Shown here: in pieces, positions 26,108-34,460 of the stretch
Numbering within the stretch: position 1 is the first letter of the stretch
How the letters are laid out: every line of letters starts with the position of its first letter
Assembly: GCA_905480075.1 (NCBI GenBank)
Contig: CAJQOX010000045.1
Location: forward strand, 1-34,460
DNA from: an uncultured Aureispira sp.
GTDB lineage: Bacteria; Bacteroidota; Bacteroidia; Chitinophagales; Saprospiraceae
DNA length: 34,460 nt
Direction: 5' to 3'
Notes under the pieces: model-generated
Database searches by the model: none
What the model was told of the DNA's origin: nothing
What the model saw: the letters and a program-made list of their open reading frames with translations, nothing else
Program-made: the position numbers and the translations under genes

Positions 26108-27883
26108 ATGAAACGAAGAAACATATTTCAAATATTCATATTTTTATTCCCAATCAGTATCTTTTCTCAGGGAATGCAAAATAATGGTGCAGATATAAAA
26201 ATAAAGGCTGGCTCCTGGATAAACATAAAGAATTCAGGCTTTTCCAATGAATCAATAAATTCTACCATCTACAATTCCGGAACAATAAAACTAGAAGGAG
26301 TGCTAGATAATTACGGAACAATTAACGGAGATTTAATAATAGGTGGATCGGGAACAAAAAATGCACGAATTGGCAATGTTGAGTCATTAGAGATAACCAA
26401 TTCGGGTACAATCAGCGTATTGGACGACTGTTCTATCAGCAGAGTATTAAAACTAAGCGGGGGGGATTTCAACACAAACTCTCAAATTGTAGTACTCAAA
26501 TCGGATGCCAACGGCACTGCATTAGTTGATCATAACGGAGGAACAACCACAGGAGACTTTGAGGTACAACGCTATATATCAAATGGAAACGGGCATCATT
26601 TTGTATCCTCCCCTGTAACTTCTGCAACAATTAATGAACTGGGAGATGATTTTAATTTGAATCTCAGCAATCCTGTTCCTTACATATATTATTACGACGA
26701 AACAAGCACTGCACCTACGGCAGCACAAAGATGGGCATCTCCTACAACAAGTTCTCATCCTATGTCGCCGGGAGAGGGATTTACCTGTTGGTTCAATGCC
26801 TCATCTGGAAAAACAATTGAAATCAACGGCGAGTTAAATGACGGGCCTGTAAACATTCCTATGACCTTTACAAACAGTTCTCCTGTTTCATCCAACACCA
26901 ATGCCCCCGGCAGTCCTGAAGGGTGGAATTTCATAGGCAACCCCTATGCTTCCCCTATTGATTATGACCTGCTAATTGCCTCAGCCCCCTCAGCAATAGC
27001 ACACGGTTTATACAGATGGGATCCTAATACATCTACTTATATTAGTTACATTAACGGTATAGCCAATCCATCAACATTCAATGCTTTAATTCCGTCAATG
27101 CAAGGGTTTTGGTTGCGAACCAGTGCTAACTGTACTTTAACTATGGACAATTCAATCAGAGTTACAGACCCTGATGCCGTTTCAAGTATATTCCTGAAAA
27201 GCAGTAATAATGATCCGATTGCAAGAATTGAGTTGACAGGGCAAGGTAAATCCATAGAATCAGTTCTTACTTTCAACGATAATGCCACTAATGATTTTGA
27301 TCATCAGTACGATGCCTATTTTCTTCCCAGCGACGAACCAGACGAAATAAAAATAGCATCCCAGTCAGACAAAGGAATTTTGAGTATTAATTCATTGGCA
27401 AGCTTAACCAATTCAGCTACAACGATCCCACTATATAATAAGGTAAGTACTACCGGATCCTATACAATCAGTCTCAGGGAATTCAATAATTTTCCTGGAA
27501 ACAGCCAGTTAATACTTGAAGACAAAGCGCTATCTTTTAACCAGGTTCTCAACAACGGGGATTACACGTACAACGGTTCTCCAAATGATGCAGAGGACAG
27601 ATTTGTATTAACTGTCATTCCTGACTATAACAATATAGTCAATATTGAAGAAGAGGCTTTTAAAATTTACAAAAGTGATAAGACCCTGGTAATTAATCTT
27701 CCATATGAAATTAACAAAAAGCAAACTCTTATCATACATGACATATCAGGCAGAACTATATTCAGCAAAACACTGAAAACCGGACAGAAAGAATACAGAA
27801 TTAACGGATTAGATTTCCCTGGAAACACCATTTACATTGCCTCAATATCCGGAGAAGATAAAGGAGTAAAATTCAAATGGTAG
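26108..27883 (+). CDS. Secreted surface protein with T9SS type A-like C-terminal domain
   Basis: 591 aa. Signal-like N-terminus, repetitive beta-rich middle (GWNFIGNPYASPIDYD, GEGFTCWFN), C-terminal FKIYKSDKTLVINLPYEINKKQTLIIHDISGRTIFSKTLKTGQKEYRINGLDFPGNTIYIASISGEDKGVKFKW. Confidence 0.85.
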   Translation: MKRRNIFQIFIFLFPISIFSQGMQNNGADIKIKAGSWINIKNSGFSNESINSTIYNSGTIKLEGVLDNYGTINGDLIIGGSGTKNARIGNVESLEITNSGTISVLDDCSISRVLKLSGGDFNTNSQIVVLKSDANGTALVDHNGGTTTGDFEVQRYISNGNGHHFVSSPVTSATINELGDDFNLNLSNPVPYIYYYDETSTAPTAAQRWASPTTSSHPMSPGEGFTCWFNASSGKTIEINGELNDGPVNIPMTFTNSSPVSSNTNAPGSPEGWNFIGNPYASPIDYDLLIASAPSAIAHGLYRWDPNTSTYISYINGIANPSTFNALIPSMQGFWLRTSANCTLTMDNSIRVTDPDAVSSIFLKSSNNDPIARIELTGQGKSIESVLTFNDNATNDFDHQYDAYFLPSDEPDEIKIASQSDKGILSINSLASLTNSATTIPLYNKVSTTGSYTISLREFNNFPGNSQLILEDKALSFNQVLNNGDYTYNGSPNDAEDRFVLTVIPDYNNIVNIEEEAFKIYKSDKTLVINLPYEINKKQTLIIHDISGRTIFSKTLKTGQKEYRINGLDFPGNTIYIASISGEDKGVKFKW

Positions 27884-27913
27884 AATCATAGAATAAGGTT
27901 ACATTTTTTAATA

Positions 27914-27949
27914 AAAAAGTGCTTTATGGTAAACCATAGAGCACTTTTT
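27914..27949 (+). terminator. Intrinsic terminator after the 24910-27883 gene pair
   Basis: AAAAAGTGCTTTATGG-TAAA-CCATAGAGCACTTTTT: 16-bp stem with a single G-U pair. Confidence 0.9.
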
Positions 27950-28065
27950 CATTAATTTAAACAATAAAACAAACAAAAATTATTTTTTCTTCCGGGTCCT
28001 TCATTCATTTATAAAAAGATATAAAATATAAGATAGCAAAACCTTAAAATCCAATAATTTGTTTA

Positions 28066-28073
28066 TATTTTTG
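28066..28073 (+). promoter_or_regulatory. Putative -7 element (TATTTTTG) for recG
   Basis: TAnnTTTG match ending 42 nt before the recG ATG. -33 element not clean. Confidence 0.35.
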
Positions 28074-28115
28074 TGTATTATGTACAAATACCCTTTTCAA
28101 TTTTTATAAAAACAT

Positions 28116-30224
28116 ATGCTAAATACCTCAATAGAATATCTGAAAGGAGTAGGCACATCTAAGGCTGATGCATTAAAAAGGGAATTGGGAATTTTCACCT
28201 ATCTTCAATTGCTTCAACATTACCCTTTCCGATATGTTGACAAAACACGTTTTCATAAAATAAAAGACATTAAAGACGATAGTGAATATGTGCAGATAAA
28301 AGGGATACTAAGGAGAATCAACAGTATTGGAGATGGAAGAAAGAAAAGGATGACTGCCGTTTTTCGTGATGAGACCGGCAGTATAGAACTCCTATGGTTC
28401 AAGGGGCTGCGCTGGGTGCAAAACCTACAGGTAGGAGCTGAATATATTGTATATGGGAAGCCATCAACCTTTAACAACAGAACTAATATTGTACATCCCG
28501 ATATCACCTTGCTTACCGAAGAAAAAAAAAAGAATGCCCCGACACTCGACCCTGTCTATCATACTACAGAAAAATTAAAAGGTAAATGGCTTGACACAAA
28601 GGGTATTTCAACAATCATGAAAAATCTTTTCATCAAAATACATCCTCACCGTCATCAGATTCCAGAAATAATACCGGCATATTTGTTGGAAAGGCTCAGG
28701 CTACCCGGGCGTTACACATCACTTATTGGCATACATTATCCCCGAGATAAAGCAGCGTTGGATATTTCTAAAAAACGAATTAAGTTTGAGGAGTTTTTTT
28801 TTCTACAATTAAGGGTATTGCTGAGTAGGCAACAAAAAAAAACAGGTATCCGTGGGTTTGTATTTAAGATAATAGGTGACAAATTCAATGATTTTTACAA
28901 TAACAATCTAGAATTTGAGCTTACCAATGCACAAAAGCGCGTTATTAAAGAAATAAGGATAGATTTAGGAAGCGGTCATCAGATGAATAGATTATTGCAG
29001 GGTGATGTGGGAAGTGGAAAAACAATAGTTGCTTTCATGAGTCTGTTGATTGGTATAGACAATGGGTTTCAAACAGCCCTGATGGCACCTACAGAGATAT
29101 TGGCACAGCAACATCTGAGTTCTGTAAAAGAAATGGCCGAAGGCCTGGATTTAACTATTGGCCTTTTAACAGGAACAGTAAAAGGGAAGAAGAGGAAATA
29201 CCTTCTTGAACAACTGGAAGCCGGTGAAATCGACATTTTGATTGGAACGCATGCCTTAATAGAAGATCCGGTTATATTCAAAAACCTAGGCTTGGTAGTA
29301 GTAGATGAACAACACCGTTTCGGAGTAGTTCAACGAGCGAGAATGTGGCGAAAGAATGTAGTAAATCCTCCACATATTCTCGTAATGACTGCTACGCCAA
29401 TACCTCGGACACTGGCAATGACAGCCTATGGCGACCTGGATGTTTCGGTGATTGATGAAATGCCTCCGGGCCGAAAGCCTATAAAAACATTTCATAAATT
29501 TGAGAGTCAACGATTATGGACTTTCGGTCAGATGAAACGTGAAATCGCAAAAGGGCATCAGGTATATATAGTATATCCTTTAATTGAAGAATCTGAGTAC
29601 GAAGGCTTGAGTGAAGTAAAGGATCTGATGGTAGGTTATGAAGTTATGTTGCGTGAATTTCCGAGACCTGAGTATCAGATATCGATAGTACACGGACGTC
29701 AGAAACCTGCAGATAAAAAAATGGAGATGGATCGTTTTGCAAGAGGTGAAACACAAATATTAATGGCAACAACGGTAATTGAGGTTGGAGTAAATGTTCC
29801 CAATGCGAGCATGATGATTATAGAAAATGCCGAAAGATTCGGATTGGCTCAACTTCATCAGTTACGGGGAAGAGTAGGTAGAGGAGGAGGTGATGCCTAC
29901 TGTATTTTAATGACCGGATTCAAGCTATCTGCCGATGGTCGTTTCAGGATGCAGACTATGGTGGAGACAACTGACGGATTCAAAATATCCGAAGCAGACC
30001 TGAAGTTGCGTGGACCCGGCAATATTGAGGGGACACAGCAATCAGGGGTCTTAAATTTCAAGTTGGCAGATATAGTACAGGACGGAGAGATACTCCGTTC
30101 TGCAAGAAACATTGCAAAGGAAATTCTATCGGAGGACCCAAAGTTACAAAAGCCGGAGAATGCCCCCATGTTGAAGTATCTTAATGCTACACGAAAAACA
30201 CATGGATTCGGATTAATCAGTTAG
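28116..30224 (+). CDS. recG: ATP-dependent DNA helicase RecG
   Basis: 702 aa. N-terminal wedge/OB domain, LLQGDVGSGKTIVAFMS (Walker A), VVVDEQHRFGVVQR, VMTATPIPRTLAMTAYGDLDVSVIDEMPPGRKPI, QLHQLRGRVGRGG. Confidence 0.97.
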   Translation: MLNTSIEYLKGVGTSKADALKRELGIFTYLQLLQHYPFRYVDKTRFHKIKDIKDDSEYVQIKGILRRINSIGDGRKKRMTAVFRDETGSIELLWFKGLRWVQNLQVGAEYIVYGKPSTFNNRTNIVHPDITLLTEEKKKNAPTLDPVYHTTEKLKGKWLDTKGISTIMKNLFIKIHPHRHQIPEIIPAYLLERLRLPGRYTSLIGIHYPRDKAALDISKKRIKFEEFFFLQLRVLLSRQQKKTGIRGFVFKIIGDKFNDFYNNNLEFELTNAQKRVIKEIRIDLGSGHQMNRLLQGDVGSGKTIVAFMSLLIGIDNGFQTALMAPTEILAQQHLSSVKEMAEGLDLTIGLLTGTVKGKKRKYLLEQLEAGEIDILIGTHALIEDPVIFKNLGLVVVDEQHRFGVVQRARMWRKNVVNPPHILVMTATPIPRTLAMTAYGDLDVSVIDEMPPGRKPIKTFHKFESQRLWTFGQMKREIAKGHQVYIVYPLIEESEYEGLSEVKDLMVGYEVMLREFPRPEYQISIVHGRQKPADKKMEMDRFARGETQILMATTVIEVGVNVPNASMMIIENAERFGLAQLHQLRGRVGRGGGDAYCILMTGFKLSADGRFRMQTMVETTDGFKISEADLKLRGPGNIEGTQQSGVLNFKLADIVQDGEILRSARNIAKEILSEDPKLQKPENAPMLKYLNATRKTHGFGLIS

Positions 30225-30230
30225 ACAACA

Positions 30231-30629
30231 TCACAAGTCATACCCTCGGGCCAGAAACATACCGTCATCTCTGAAATGCGCTTCGAACTCCTCTCCTGTA
30301 TCAGCAGATTTCATTGCCAATTCATAAGAAATATCACCATTGCTATACTGAACCATATCAGCTTCTTCGATGCTATGATCTTCAAAGGTATTATTGGCAG
30401 CGGCGATAACAAGTTCCGGGACATCTTCAAGTTCCATAGAAACTTCAGATAGCAAAACATGCCCTGTCACTGTAATTTCGACCTCAAATTCCACTTCACC
30501 ATTATCGAAGGAAGCCTCATATATTTTGGCCGGCACTTCCCATCCCCATTCTACATCACTAAGGTTGATATCGGGATAATATTCTTTAAAAACGCGTAAA
30601 ATTTCATTAGGAACAAAGAGCTTACTCAT
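30231..30629 (-). CDS. Conserved hypothetical protein, PepSY-like (tentative)
   Basis: 132 aa acidic protein. The pattern WEVPAKIYEASFDNGEVEFEVEITVTGHVLLSE resembles PepSY-like domains. Convergent with recG, 6-nt gap. Confidence 0.7.
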   Translation of the reverse strand: MSKLFVPNEILRVFKEYYPDINLSDVEWGWEVPAKIYEASFDNGEVEFEVEITVTGHVLLSEVSMELEDVPELVIAAANNTFEDHSIEEADMVQYSNGDISYELAMKSADTGEEFEAHFRDDGMFLARGYDL

Positions 30630-30674
30630 AGTATATGTTTTTTTTAAAAGAAAATCAGGGAGAACACTGATAAA

Positions 30675-32441
30675 TCAATTATTAATATTTATAATTTTTC
30701 TAATTTCAGAAGAGGCATCAGAAAATTGAAACTTCAAAAACAAGACCCCAGAACTGAGGTTATTGAAATCAAGCTGAAAAAATGATTTTTCGGGTGATAT
30801 AAATTTCAGCACCTGTCCCAATTCATTGCAAATATAAACATTCTCAACCATCAAATCGCTTTCTACAAATAAAACATTTGAAACCGGGTTTGGATAAACA
30901 GACAGTGTATTATAATTAAGAATATCGGAGGTTTTTGTAATAATATTAGTACAGGAAGAGCTAAAAAAAGTATTTCCGTTAAACCTGTCTTTGGCAGGAA
31001 TATCAGCAACTCCGGGTGCATTGGGTGTCCCTATTTTAGCATACTGAGAAGAAGGAACAAAAGGAGGTTGACCAGTATAAAAGAGGGACTGTTCCGGGAG
31101 GGCTTGAGTTCCGGAAGGTTTTATTGTGCCTTTATCGTTGCTGCCATAGACAAAATGACCACTCCCCAGGATCGTATAATTCACGAGACTATAAGGGAAA
31201 CCTGTATTTGTTATATCATTCCCCAGGAAATTCTGATCGGGGGAGTTGCTTGCACTGAAGAAAATTCCATATCCTTCTGACCTGTTTCTGAAAAAGGTAT
31301 TATAAGGTCCATTGGGGCCATGCGAATTATCTATTACAATATTTCTACAGATGTTTTGTTCGAATAAATTTGAATACACATAATTACCGTGCAACACCAT
31401 ATCACCTGCTGCATCAGAAGGCGTAGAAGCCCAATAAGGATCGAAGGAATAGTTGTAGGCAAAAACATTTCCGTTGGCACCTGCCTGCAGCAGCATAGAA
31501 TGCCTTAGATGTTCAAAGACATTATCTTCAGCGAGGCATTCCCCGGTAGCATATTGAAAAACGATACCATAAGCACGACCTCCTCCACCATAATCGAACC
31601 CATGGTGAAAATACGATCGGGCGATATACAAATTGGAACATTGGTCAGCCAAAACATGAGAAACCGTACAATTTTCAGATTCTATTCCTGTAACCCAACA
31701 ATTAACAGCATATTTAAACTGAATAGTACTTGTATGAGTGGGTGCAGTATCATCAATTCTTTTAAACTTGAGGCATTCGATACCTATATTTTGTTTGGGT
31801 ATAACTTTCAGAATATAAGGAGAACGGGCAGTATCATAATCCATTCTGAGAGGGGATTTAAACCATATAGAATTATTGAAAACGGAATCAATCTGAACTA
31901 CCTGTCCGACTGAATTTTGAGCCCAGGAGGAAGTGACCAAATCCAGATCATACTGAATAATCTGTACCCAATCACCTGAGACAAATCCAGAATCATCCCA
32001 TACGACGATATGATTATTGTCTTTGGATACCGGCTGCATAAACAAGGAGGAATCAGATGTTGTCACTCCCCTGATATAAACAGCATCATTTACACCGCCA
32101 AGATCCATCAAAAAGGTAGTACTGTCAGCTCCACTGCCTCTGAGCGTAAAATTACTGGGAAGAATAATTCTTTTATTGAACATAAAGCTTCCTGGAGCAA
32201 ATTTCAGGACAGCCCCCTGACCTGAAAATGTATCGACAAAATTAATAATTACAGAATCATTTGGAGTGACAGCGTCATTAATTGCTCCCAATAGTTGCAT
32301 ATCAAAAACGGGATAATTAATTGAAGTATCCATTCTGAGCCCTGCAAGAGACCAGTCTACAGCCCTTGAGGGAGCTAGTGTCTGAGCAAAGACATAGCAA
32401 ACAGTAAAACACAATACAGTTACTAAACAAAAGTTACGCAT
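30675..32441 (-). CDS. Secreted right-handed beta-helix (pectate-lyase-like fold) protein with T9SS type A domain
   Basis: ORF 30675..32522. The Met at 32441 gives signal peptide MRNFCLVTVLCFTVCYVFAQ. Beta-helix-like FTLRGSGADSTTFLMDLGG...NNTFFRNRSEGYGIFF. C-terminal LSVYPNPVSNVLFVES...ICNELGQVL...LSSGVLFLKFQF. Confidence 0.88.
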   Translation of the reverse strand: MRNFCLVTVLCFTVCYVFAQTLAPSRAVDWSLAGLRMDTSINYPVFDMQLLGAINDAVTPNDSVIINFVDTFSGQGAVLKFAPGSFMFNKRIILPSNFTLRGSGADSTTFLMDLGGVNDAVYIRGVTTSDSSLFMQPVSKDNNHIVVWDDSGFVSGDWVQIIQYDLDLVTSSWAQNSVGQVVQIDSVFNNSIWFKSPLRMDYDTARSPYILKVIPKQNIGIECLKFKRIDDTAPTHTSTIQFKYAVNCWVTGIESENCTVSHVLADQCSNLYIARSYFHHGFDYGGGGRAYGIVFQYATGECLAEDNVFEHLRHSMLLQAGANGNVFAYNYSFDPYWASTPSDAAGDMVLHGNYVYSNLFEQNICRNIVIDNSHGPNGPYNTFFRNRSEGYGIFFSASNSPDQNFLGNDITNTGFPYSLVNYTILGSGHFVYGSNDKGTIKPSGTQALPEQSLFYTGQPPFVPSSQYAKIGTPNAPGVADIPAKDRFNGNTFFSSSCTNIITKTSDILNYNTLSVYPNPVSNVLFVESDLMVENVYICNELGQVLKFISPEKSFFQLDFNNLSSGVLFLKFQFSDASSEIRKIININN

Positions 32442-32537
32442 AGGATAGAATATTTCGATAACAACAGGCAAATATTCAGAGAGACAAACAAGGTAAGCAC
32501 CTGAAAAAGAGAACAAAAACAAAGATAATACAGAAAA

Positions 32538-33533
32538 TCAGACCTTTGCAACTTCTTTAAAATAATTTACAGTAATTTTAAGGCCTTCCATAAAATCAAA
32601 CAGTGGCTTATAATCCAATAATCTTTCAGCTTTGGAAATATCAGCCTGTGAATCTCTTATATCTCCTGTTCGCGGATCACGGAAAACAGGTTTTTTATTT
32701 GGTGTCTGAGCTGACTTTTTCACTCCTTCAAACAATTCCAAAACAGAATACCTGCCACCACAACCAACATTATAAACCTGATTTAAGGCTTCCGGCTTAT
32801 CAGTAAACAAAGCTTTAATATTTATTTGCACTACATTTTCAACGAAAGTAAAGTCGCGTGTCTGTCCACCATCACCATTAATATACACCGGACTGCCATC
32901 CAGACAAGCCTGAGCAAAAAGGGGAATAACCGCAGCATATGCCCCTTCAGGGCTTTGACGCGGACCAAAGACATTAAAATACCTGAAGCCAATAAATTCC
33001 ATCTCGTATAATTCGCCGAAGTTTTTGGCAAACAGCTCATTGGACAGTTTTGAAATAGCATAAGGGGAAAGAGGCTTTCCTATTCGATCTTCTATTTTGG
33101 GCAAATTAGGTTCATCTCCATAAACGGAAGAAGAAGAGGCATAGACGAATCGTTTCACACCGTGAAAGTGAGCAGCGGAAACCATATTTACAAACCCACA
33201 TATATTGTGTTCTGTGGTTGCAAAAGGCTCTTTTATTGAACGGGGAACCGAACCCATTGCAGCCTGATGACAGACAACGTCAACATTTTCGCATGCTTTT
33301 TTGCAAGTTTCAAGGTCTCTGATATCCCCTTCAATGAATTGATAATTTGGGAATTTTTTAAAAACATCAACATTGCTTTCAAAGCCTGTCAAAAAATTAT
33401 CGAGGACAATAACTTTACCCACCTGATATTTCAGAAGATATTCAACAATATTTGAACCAATGAATCCTGCAGCACCGGTTATTAAAACAGTTTTATCACG
33501 GAGGGAACAGGAGTGGTATGGAACGTCGTACAT
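32538..33533 (-). CDS. NAD-dependent epimerase/dehydratase, UDP-N-acetylglucosamine 4-epimerase-like
   Basis: 331 aa extended SDR. TGAAGFIGSNIVEYLL, SSSSVYGDEPNLPK, SPYAISK (YxxxK), FRYFNVFGPRQSPEGAYAAVIPLF. Confidence 0.92.
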   Translation of the reverse strand: MYDVPYHSCSLRDKTVLITGAAGFIGSNIVEYLLKYQVGKVIVLDNFLTGFESNVDVFKKFPNYQFIEGDIRDLETCKKACENVDVVCHQAAMGSVPRSIKEPFATTEHNICGFVNMVSAAHFHGVKRFVYASSSSVYGDEPNLPKIEDRIGKPLSPYAISKLSNELFAKNFGELYEMEFIGFRYFNVFGPRQSPEGAYAAVIPLFAQACLDGSPVYINGDGGQTRDFTFVENVVQINIKALFTDKPEALNQVYNVGCGGRYSVLELFEGVKKSAQTPNKKPVFRDPRTGDIRDSQADISKAERLLDYKPLFDFMEGLKITVNYFKEVAKV

Positions 33534-33555
33534 ATTATTATTAGATTGATCGATG

Positions 33556-33586
33556 CAAAAGTAGGGTTATTTTTTATTCAAACAAA
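33556..33586 (-). promoter_or_regulatory. Bacteroidota sigma-type promoter for the epimerase gene
   Basis: Minus strand TTTG (33586-33583) - N19 - TACTTTTG (33563-33556), matching TTTG-N19-TAnnTTTG, 23 nt before the ATG. Confidence 0.65.
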
Positions 33587-33596
33587 CAAGACAGCT

Positions 33597-34460
33597 TTAA
33601 TTTTTGACCCATCGGAGATACCATTGATGTAAAGTAAATAAAAACCATATAAAATGGGGGTTGACAAAACGAACATTATTAAGAAAATCATCAATAATAT
33701 TATTTAATTCTACCTTATCAAACTCAAAAGTCATCAAGAAATCCATGTCATCCTTCAAGGCCATCAAATGATCTTTCAGGTTATTCATCAGCCATTTTTT
33801 CACAGGGATAGAAAATCCTTGTTTAGGTCTTTCAAGCAGTTCACGGGGAACATATTTATATAATATTTTTTTTAAAAGATACTTGGAATTATTCTCATTA
33901 ATTTTGAGATTGTCAGGCAACTTCATTGCGAATTCAATAATTTTGTGATCTAGGAAGGGTTCTCTTCCCTCAAGGGCAACCGACATCGTTGCCCTGTCTA
34001 CTTTGCACATAATATCTCCTTCAAGAAAGGTTTCGACATCTACCATCCCAAGGTAAGAAATCAGTCTTTGGGGATGAATTTCCTGACTATTTTCATAACG
34101 GTTAATGAAAAGAGGGAAAAACTTCAACAACTCTTTCTCCGTAATATATGAAGATGATTTATTAAAAAAATCGAGTGTATTTTCAGATTGCAGCGCATTT
34201 ATAAGCTTAGGGTATTTATTACTTATATTTTTATAATTCTTAATAACCGGTATTTTGGAACTATTCCTTTCGAGCCAGAAAGGGTCAACCCAACTTCCTG
34301 CAGCATGCATCAGGGACTTAAACACAGAAGGTATTTTTTGTATTTTCGGGAAGAAATTTTTAGTGATTTCATATTTAGTATATCCGCCGAAAATCTCATC
34401 ACCACCATCTGCAGAAAGACTGACGGTTACCTGTTCTCTTGCCATTTTAGAAACCAGGTA
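33597..34460 (-). CDS. Asparagine synthase (glutamine-hydrolysing)-like protein, C-terminal synthetase part (N-terminus beyond window)
   Basis: Frame is open to the right edge (YLVSKMAREQVTVSLSADGGDEIFGGYTKY). Conserved MCKVDRATMSVALEGREPFLDHKIIEFAMKLP and RPKQGFSIPVKKWL. The Met at 34445 is internal. Confidence 0.92.
   Translation of the reverse strand, partial: YLVSKMAREQVTVSLSADGGDEIFGGYTKYEITKNFFPKIQKIPSVFKSLMHAAGSWVDPFWLERNSSKIPVIKNYKNISNKYPKLINALQSENTLDFFNKSSSYITEKELLKFFPLFINRYENSQEIHPQRLISYLGMVDVETFLEGDIMCKVDRATMSVALEGREPFLDHKIIEFAMKLPDNLKINENNSKYLLKKILYKYVPRELLERPKQGFSIPVKKWLMNNLKDHLMALKDDMDFLMTFEFDKVELNNIIDDFLNNVRFVNPHFIWFLFTLHQWYLRWVKN

Noticed and set aside
33597-34445. ORF-track start at 34445 for the asparagine-synthase-like protein
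   Set aside because: The frame stays open to the right edge (YLVSKMAREQ...), and Met 34445 sits inside a conserved region; the gene is truncated.

Overview
AT-rich bacterial window, almost certainly Bacteroidota: type IX secretion (T9SS) cargo signatures, TAnnTTTG promoter elements, no obvious Shine-Dalgarno use. About 20 genes are supported. Housekeeping or conserved genes: RNase Z, a STAS-domain protein, ClpC, RecG, methionine aminopeptidase, an LptF/LptG-type permease, a PAP2 phosphatase, an SPFH/band-7 protein, a c-type cytochrome and a NodB-type deacetylase. Saccharide-related genes: a GT4 glycosyltransferase, a UDP-sugar epimerase and an asparagine-synthase-like protein cut by the right edge. 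A RlaP/YcgL-like nucleotidyltransferase is cut by the left edge. The dominant feature is a roughly 10 kb minus-strand gene (1106..11032/11068) for a ~3300 aa secreted protein. It has a P-domain-like N-terminus, about 30 tandem HYR-like four-cysteine repeats of ~85 aa, Ig/PKD-like modules and a type B T9SS C-terminal domain. Two further proteins end in T9SS type A-like domains. I found no rRNA, tRNA, CRISPR array, transposon or recognisable defence system. The most follow-up-worthy items are the giant repeat protein and its variant repeats, a minus-strand terminator-like hairpin stranded in the clpC upstream region, a 16-bp perfect palindrome upstream of the giant gene, and a G7 tract in a surface-protein gene. 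No clearly undescribed multi-gene system could be demonstrated from sequence alone.
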